Positions 57,899-64,000 of a stretch of 64,000 nt of DNA are shown here, in pieces. The translations under genes and the position numbers were made by a program. Origin of the DNA: Zantedeschia hybrid cultivar (Eukaryota > Streptophyta > Magnoliopsida > Alismatales > Araceae); NCBI GenBank assembly GCA_030544215.1, contig JARZZO010000016.1:41190001-41254000 (forward strand). The letters run 5' to 3'. Numbering within the stretch: the stretch's first letter is position 1; each line of letters starts with the position of its first letter. The notes beneath the pieces are model-generated. The model ran no database searches, was not told where the DNA came from, and saw only the letters and a program-made list of their open reading frames with translations.

Positions 57899-59276
57899 CT
57901 ATGGGTAGAACTATTTCAAGTAAATACCATTCCATGGATGGGACAACTCTTGCCCTTTCTCATCTACCAACTGTATACATTCCCAAGATATATCTCTTTA
58001 ACCACAAATGGTCCTTCTTAATTCTCAAGCAACTTATTTCTTGGTCCAGAAGATTTTATGAATTTTCGTTTGAGGACCATCTCGCCCACTTCAAATTTGC
58101 GCTCAATTACCTTTTTGGCATAAAACCTTACAATTCTTTCATAATAAACTTTAGCGTGATTGGCAGCAATCATTCGCTTTTCATCTAAGAGCTTCAATTG
58201 GACAACAAAGCTTCCCGATGCCCATCAGAATCTAAATCCTAGCCAAATTGTACTCTTAGTGAAGGGGTGAGGATCTCGTACGGGAGTACTACCTCTGATC
58301 TGAAGGTGAGAGCAAAAGGAGTTTGACTAGTAGGGGTTCAGATCGAGGTTCGATAAACTCATAGAGGATCCACTAATCGTTCTGGCCAATCTACATAATT
58401 GCGTGATTTGAAAGCTTTCTTTATGATTCTGATGAGGGTTTTGTTTGTTGCTTCTGCTTGACCATTACCTTGTGGATAATACGGAGATGAATGATGCAAT
58501 TGAATGCCGAATTTACTGTAGATTTCATGAAGCTCCTTGGCGACAAATTAAGGTCCGTTGTCGGCGACAATGTCTATTGGGGTTTTGAACCTGGCCAAAA
58601 TGTTGCGCTTGATGAACTTGATCATTGTTGATACTTTAATCACAGAGAAAGCTTCTGCTTAGTCCCATTTTGTTAAATATTCCATGGCAGTGAGGATGAA
58701 GGACTTCTTTTTAATTTCTCCGGTTCTGTCTTCCAAAGGTCCAACAACATCAAATGCCCACATGGCAAAGGGCCACAGAGCAATGTTTGGGTGAAGAGAT
58801 GAGGTAGGAGCATGAATCTTGTGGGCATGAAGCTGACACTTCACATAATGCCGAACGAAGGTGTTGCAATCTTCCTCCATGGTCGGCCAGTAATAGAGTT
58901 TGAGGAGTTTCTGTGCTAGTGAGCAGCTATTAACATGCCTGCCACACTCACTAGCATGAGTAGCTTATACCCTTTGTTTAGCCTCTGTCTCATCTAAGTA
59001 GCAAACAAATATCCCACTAAGAGACTTCTTATGAATCACACCTCCTAGAATCTTGTATCTCTGTGCCACCCGGTAAATTGCCTTTCTATCTTGAGATGTG
59101 GCATATTCTGGAAAAGACCCACCCTTACAGTAATTCTCAATATCAAAATACCAAAGGTTCCCATAGTCAAAGTCTACCACTGGCTCTACATAGGACACCT
59201 CTAACAAAGAGACCTCTACATCAGGAGGCTTAAGGAACTGTAGAAACCAAGGGTCGAAAAGAGAGGAAAAGTCCAT
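57899..59276 (-). pseudogene. Integrase region, Gypsy C
   Basis: 59276-58965 is an open 103-codon piece preceding integrase (RKAIYRVAQRYKILGGVIHKK). The zinc-binding end reads MEEDCNTFVRHYVKCQLHAHK, then core Asp in FDVVGPLEDR, Asp in VADNGP, HHSSPYYPQGNGQAEATNKT with the Glu. It ends NGIYLK, stop, FYP at 57899, matching the NGLYLKKYYP end of A and B. Broken by many stops. Confidence 0.8.
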
Positions 59277-59474
59277 TCTCTAAATCAAGATTGTTTCAGA
59301 TGACTTGCCTGGTGGAAGTTCTAGGGAGGAAGATATCAAAGGGAGTCATCTGCTAGAATGTTCTAGGATCTTGGGGTGTGAACATAAGTGAGTTTCCTAA
59401 ACTGATAGGCTTGATATGGCTTTAACTTGATATGGCTTTAACTTGGGATCTTTGGTCCAATATTTGTGAAGAAC

Positions 59475-59789
59475 TTATCTAAGAATTAGTTGAGAATCGC
59501 TAATGATCCGCAGTTCTTTGACTCCAAGCATTAGTATTGTCCTCAGTCCTGTTAAGAGTGCCTCGTATTCTACCACATTGTTGATAGCTGGGAAGGTCAA
59601 TTGTCGAGCTTGGGGGATACTTACTCCTTCAGGTGATAACAAGACTGCCCCTATCCCCTTTCCTTTAGAGTTAAGAACACCATCAATATAGAGAATCCAA
59701 GACGGACTATCATCCACTAAAGACTTCAATTCTTCATCAGGAAACTTAGTTTCAACAAGAGAAAAGATTGCTATGGGATGATGCACCAA
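59475..59789 (-). pseudogene. Second RNase H, Gypsy C
   Basis: WILYIDGVLNSKGKGIGAVLL, NNVVEYEALLTGLRTI and IISDSQLILR, open for 104 codons; the first Asp, Glu and Asp of the active site are visible. Its presence places C in the Tat lineage too. Confidence 0.82.
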
Positions 59790-59804
59790 ATGTTCTACAA
59801 TAGC

Positions 59805-60096
59805 TTATCCTTTGATGGTTTTATGATTCACATATGTTTTATCAAATTGACTTAAGAAACTTTGCCATCTAACCAAGCGATCTGTCAATACTAGCTTTTC
59901 CAAAAGATATTTGATGGGCTCCATCCTGGCTAGAAGCTTTACCTCATGAGTAAGGAAATAATGCTTGAGCTTCTGAGCCACCCAGACGAGAGTTCCACAT
60001 GTCTTTTCCATGGCAGTGTACTTCTTTTCTGCTTCATTAAACAACTTAGAAGGTAATACACCGCCTTTTCTTTCTTCTCATCATCATATTGCGTAA
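59805..60096 (-). pseudogene. Gypsy RNase H fragment, Gypsy C
   Basis: Starts at the ATACT duplication of the solo LTR, with a frameshift, then MFNEAEKKYTAMEKTCGTLVW and KHYFLTHEVKLLARMEPIKY, the end of the Gypsy RNase H. The front part is at 62820-62900 on the other side of the solo LTR. Confidence 0.78.
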
Positions 60097-60101
60097 ATAC
60101 T
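60097..60101. repeat. Target site duplication ATACT, left
   Basis: ATACT here and at 62815-62819 flank the solo LTR exactly. Confidence 0.9.
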
Positions 60102-61486
60102 TGTAACGACCCGCCATCCTATGACCGGAGACCCGGTCACTAAATGGATGTCGGCCCATTAACTGCGGGTTCACACCCGGATCTCACACAACACGTCTGG
60201 AGGAGTAAGCGTTAAACAAGGCTAAATATAACAATCACACGGACTACAAAGGTGAACGAGTGCACAGAAAGGAAAATAACAATGTCCGTATACAATCCAA
60301 CAATAATTACATGGTCCAACAAATTAAATAAGTACAGGCAGAAGGAAAGTACAACAACATCGGGGCATACCCCGGAACTGAGATAGCTGCTGGTCCGCAC
60401 ACCAAGAAGGCACCACACGCCACCACACGCCGCGAGGTCCACACCTGAAACCGCAGGGAGTGAGCCACACCAGAATTGGGCTCAGTAGGGATCATCCAAT
60501 CCCCTGCCTCCCACTCACACACCCACAAGTGTAACAACACAGATATATGGCAATTAAATAAAGCAGTAAACATAACACCCAAACCTGATATGAAACGTAC
60601 GATAAGCAGTGTAGTAAGAACAGTTCTAAGCAACCCGAAGAACTCAACACAGAGTCACGTCTCACAGCCAAAGTCCACAAGGCGACTGAACTACACTGAC
60701 GACCGAAGTCAAACGTCGCCTCCCAACACTACCACCACTGCTCACGCCTGTCCACCCCTACAGTGTTCCAGGGCACTGTAGGGTGAGGCAGTGAGTCAAA
60801 CTAGGACTAGCTGGGACCAGTGTACCGCCACTGCCCAGCTACGTGTGCACACAAGCAGTCTAGACTACTGTCCTACCAACCGGATTGCCTCCACGCTAGG
60901 CCTCAGCGCTTCAGGAGGGCCTTGGGGACCGGCGAACCCCTGTCAAGCCGAAGCTACAGGAACTACCCACAACCCTAACCTCTCGGGCTGCGTCAGGCCA
61001 AAGGGCTAAGGGTACCACTCGTAACCTTGATCAAAGGTCACATCAGGCCCAGTGGCTATAGGGGTAAAACAACTCCACAACCAGCTCCACAGCAAGAAAC
61101 GCGCCGGAAGCTGCCACGACAAACAGGGAAACCCGACCCGCTGAGGCCAAGCAGCAACCCCTCGGATAGCGCACCAGCTACTTCGGCCCGACGAGCTCAA
61201 GGTGGTTCTGCTTCCCTCAGCCAAAGGTAAACCACAACATGTACCCCTTCTCCCACCGGTACGGCACAATGCCTCACAGACACCATGACCCTGTCCCCAT
61301 CGGTCCATGGTGACAAACGTAAACCACAGTCATTCCGATCCACAGTTGTATAAGCACATACACACATATAACATGATGTAATTCCACCTACGCAGAAGTC
61401 CTCAGTCTCAGTGTACAACGTAAAACATGCATTTGAACCGTCCCACAGTGAAACACATGTTAAAACCAGCATTTAGATAGTTCTGT

Positions 61487-61847
61487 CTTGAATCGCGTCG
61501 ACCGAGGTTGACGCCATTCAAGCCCTCAGACAGGTTCATTTAATAGCCAGATTATTCCTTGAAACACGTCGTCATAGGGAGTCGCCCTTTAAAACGCGTC
61601 CACGACCACAGACGCCATTCACAACGAAATCCCAGATTTACATACCCACACTCGGGGTGATTTCCTGCCTAAATGGCGTCATGATGGCCCGACGTCCTTT
61701 CGAAAAGGCGTCGTCCATTCATGACGTCATTTAGCGCCAGAACCCCTATTTCGTGAAACCTCGAACAGGGAGGTTTCTACCCTAAAAGGCGTCGTACTGC
61801 CCTGACGTCCTTCTAAAAGGCGTCGACCAGGCACGACGCCGTTTTAA
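61487..61847. repeat. Seven-unit palindrome array in the solo LTR
   Basis: Units start at about 61487, 61558, 61588, 61668, 61700, 61781 and 61812, that is doublets 30-32 bp apart repeated every 110-113 bp. The first unit has arms CTTGAATCGCGTC and GACGCCATTCAAG. Confidence 0.85.
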
Positions 61848-62387
61848 CGCCAGAAACCTGGTTCCCTGGTTCGAACCGAGGGTCTCTCCCTTAACCCCAA
61901 ACACCCCGAAAAAGTCCCAAAACAAGAAGGAAGAGGGATTCAACCACCACAAGCATGCTACACATCCCCGTTCACATGTACGGCCAAACCCACAAGAACA
62001 CCCCCTAAACATGCTCAATCTAGCCCAAAACACGTCATAACACGCCAAGTAAAACACGAGCAACACATGCAAGGTTCGTCCCCCTACCGGTTCTTGAACT
62101 CCTCCAAGTTCCTCGCCGCCGACCCGCCGCACCGCAGACCGCCGCCGGTACCCTCGAGGACGCCGCCACTCCGCCGGGACGTCGGCCGCCGTCCGGAGAA
62201 GGGAACGCCGCGAAGGAGGTGGTGGAGGTAGAGGCGAGAGTTAAGGAGGCTATGGAGTGATGGAAGAGGAAGAAGAGGAAGGGAAGGGAGGAAGGAGGGC
62301 GGAGGGAGCGGAGAGGGCGAAGAGAGAGAGTGAGAAGATGAAAATGAGGGAAAGAAGGGGAGGCTCGTGGGGTCAATCTGAATCTAG

Positions 62388-62723
62388 CTAAAACGCGTCG
62401 ACTGAGGCAGACGCCAATCAGTCTGACAGGACGGCCGTACTGACAGCGCTCTGAAACGCGTCGCCCAGCGCGGACGCCGTTCAGACGACAGGACAGGCCG
62501 TACTGACAACGCTCTGGCACCGTGCCCTGACATCGCAGATGTCGCAGTCTAAATCGCGTCGACCAACCTGGACGCCGTTCAGACAAAGTGACAGGGGCCG
62601 TACTCTCGCGGCCCGAAACCCGCCCACGTGGCGCACACGTGGCACAACAGCAAGCAGACCTAAATGGCGTCCACACACCCTGACGCCTTTTGAAAGGCGT
62701 CGAGCAGTGCAGACGTCATTCAG
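62388..62723. repeat. Five-unit palindrome array in the solo LTR
   Basis: Units start at about 62388, 62449, 62548, 62659 and 62690. Arms such as CTAAATCGCGTC and GACGCCGTTCAG. The last two form a doublet 31 bp apart. Confidence 0.85.
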
Positions 62724-62814
62724 TCTGAACTCTCAAGACCCCCTCCAGGGTCCAAACTAGGGGATCCGGCCCGAACCCGACCCGAATACAGAACCCGAAA
62801 CCTCAGTTCTTACA

Positions 62815-62819
62815 ATACT
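62815..62819. repeat. Target site duplication ATACT, right
   Basis: Right partner of 60097-60101. Confidence 0.9.
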
Positions 62820-63587
62820 ACTCTGGCAGAATTATCAGTAGTGGAAATCTAGAGCAATAGCAGACGTCCCATCATTAGGGGCATCAGGACTGGGGGACTT
62901 AGCAAATAAGTTTTCAATTCGTCAAAAGCCTTTAGACATTTCACATTCCAATCAAATTTTTACCCTCCTTTCAACAGTTCGTAGAATGGCTTGCACCTCT
63001 ATGAATGTTGTGAAATGAACTTGTGAATGAACTGCAACCTTCCAATAAGTCCTCAAACTTCTTTGATATTCTTGGGAGGCAGCATTTCATAAATTGCCCC
63101 TCCTCTTTTACTTACAATGAACCCTAATAGTTTTCCTGATGATACTCAGAACACACATATCTTAGGATTCATTTTCAATTGGTACTCCCTTGATTTTTGC
63201 AAGACCTTTCACAAAATTTTAAGGTGATCCACTCGAGTCCTTGATTTTATCAAGACGTCATCTACATATACCTCCATATCCGCATGCATCATATCGTAAA
63301 AAATGGCCATCATAGCTCTTTCATGTGTTGTCATTGTGTTCTTCAACCCAAAAGGCATTACGACATAATAATAAGATACCCATGGGGTAGTGAAAGATAT
63401 CTTCTCTTGATCCTCTTCAGCTAATATGAATTGGTCGTATCCCAAAAATCCATCCATGCACGAAAGCATCCCGTAGCCCGCGGTGTTATCTATTAAGACA
63501 TCTATGTGTGGGAGTGGGAAGTCATCCTTTGTGCAGACTTGATTCAAATCTCTAAAATCTAAGCACACGCTGACCCTACCATCCTTC
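62820..63587 (-). pseudogene. Reverse transcriptase, Gypsy C
   Basis: Open from 63568 to 63209: CLDFRDLNQVCTKDDFPLPH, SCMDGFLGYDQFILAEEDQE, VVMPFGLKNTMTTHERAM and the intact active site EVYVDDVLIKS. After a stop it continues through GKLLGFIVSKRG and LIGRLQFIHKFISQHS to the start of RNase H at the solo LTR. The front is cut at 63587 by a Copia LTR start. Confidence 0.85.
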
Positions 63588-64000
63588 TGTTAGTCTTCGG
63601 TGGCTTACAAGCCAATCTGACTATGTAAATCTCATTCATTCATTAATAAAAGTGGCATTATTTCATCATGTATAATTCGTATTGTTATCGTTTCATAATG
63701 ATGTTCGTGAATATGTGTGATAGTGATCAAATTATGATGAGATCATTCAAATCTCAAAAAGCTAAGCACACCCTGAACCTACCATCCTTCTGTTAGTCTT
63801 CGGTGGCTTACAAGCCAATCTAACTATGTAAATCTCGTTCACTTATTAATAAAAGTGGCATTATTTCATCATGTATAATTCATATTGTTATCGTTTCATA
63901 ATGATGTTCGTGAATATGTGTGATAGTGATCAAATTATGATGAGATCATACAAATTAGACAGATCACATAAACACACATATTCTTAATAGTTCCTAGTCG
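63588..64000 (+). repeat. Copia LTR start, present twice, cut by window edge
   Basis: TGTTAGTCTTCGGTGGCTTA at 63588 runs ~155 bp, then 45 bp of element C reverse transcriptase (63746-63790) are repeated, then the LTR starts again at 63791 and runs off the window. The repeat unit is 203 bp (63543-63745 and 63746-63948). The LTR is a diverged relative of that of Copia 1. Confidence 0.88.

Larger units (their letters stand above)
60102..62814. repeat. GC-rich solo LTR (2713 bp) nested in Gypsy C
   Basis: TGTAACGACCCGCCATCC at the left, CAGTTCTTACA at the right (TGTAA/TTACA ends) between ATACT duplications. Sequence is unlike the other LTRs and much richer in G+C. It carries 12 palindromic units: seven at 61487-61847 and five at 62388-62723. 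Between them (62200-62370) the - strand is pyrimidine-rich (CTCTC), like the leaders of the PMD genes. Open frames of 100-213 codons occur but look like by-products of high G+C, and no internal region of the parent element is present. Confidence 0.88.
57899..63587 (-). mobile_element. Ty3/Gypsy element C, Tat-like, decayed
   Basis: A third Gypsy, more distant from A and B but with the same pol order on -: reverse transcriptase 63587-62820, RNase H 60096-59805, second RNase H 59789-59475, integrase to 57899. It is split by the GC-rich solo LTR (60102-62814) and cut on the right by Copia LTR fragments. It has many stops and frameshifts. Confidence 0.82.

Noticed and set aside
60212..62676. Several open frames of 60-213 codons in the GC-rich solo LTR
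   Set aside because: High G+C lowers stop frequency; the frames overlap on both strands, show no motif, and lie within LTR boundaries.

Overview
The window is a block of nested, decaying LTR retrotransposons from a flowering-plant genome. Evidence: plant-type Ty3/Gypsy polyproteins with a second RNase H (the Tat lineage signature), Ty1/Copia polyproteins with an initiator-Met tRNA primer site, antisense genes with plant mobile domain (PMD)-like proteins and GT-AG introns, and no prokaryotic signals. I see no single-copy host gene, tRNA, rRNA or CRISPR array. All family names come from motif recognition by eye; no search was run.

Layout. 1-14778 is Gypsy element A on the + strand: end of gag, protease with G-patch, reverse transcriptase, two RNase H domains, integrase, then two antisense genes (a seven-exon PMD-like gene and a two-exon DUF7745-like gene) and a shrunken 3' LTR. 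It meets tail to tail, at 14778, its relative Gypsy B, which lies on the - strand with its antisense genes on + (14779-20536), pol at 21956-28378 and gag at 38413-39677. B is split by Copia 2 (28379-38412, duplication GGATG), which is itself split by a 2.15-kb solo LTR (32001-34152, duplication GTGTC). B's PMD gene is also split by a solo Copia LTR (18785-20334). At 39678-43509 lies a short element E of the same Gypsy family: two LTRs around 1.27 kb with no gag or pol. 43510-56845 is the 3' end of a third copy (D), whose LTR is split by Copia 1 (47108-56483, duplication GTTAY). Copia 1 is the best preserved element: one reading frame with seven nonsense codons and no frameshift. 56846-64000 holds Gypsy C on the - strand, split by a GC-rich solo LTR (60102-62814, duplication ATACT) and ending in a duplicated Copia LTR start.

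The genes once worked as retrotransposon life cycles: gag and pol copy and integrate the element, LTRs drive transcription. The Tat-like elements add a second transcription unit running backwards from their 3' end, encoding two PMD-superfamily-like proteins. Its introns survive because they are on the strand opposite to the genomic RNA.

The strongest candidate for something undescribed is a set of about 50 copies of a ~34-bp imperfect palindrome (GCGTC half-site, ~10 bp, GACGC half-site). They are arrayed at about 75, 87 or 95 bp spacing, or as doublets 30-32 bp apart, in the Gypsy LTRs, upstream of and inside the antisense genes, and also in the structurally different GC-rich solo LTR.
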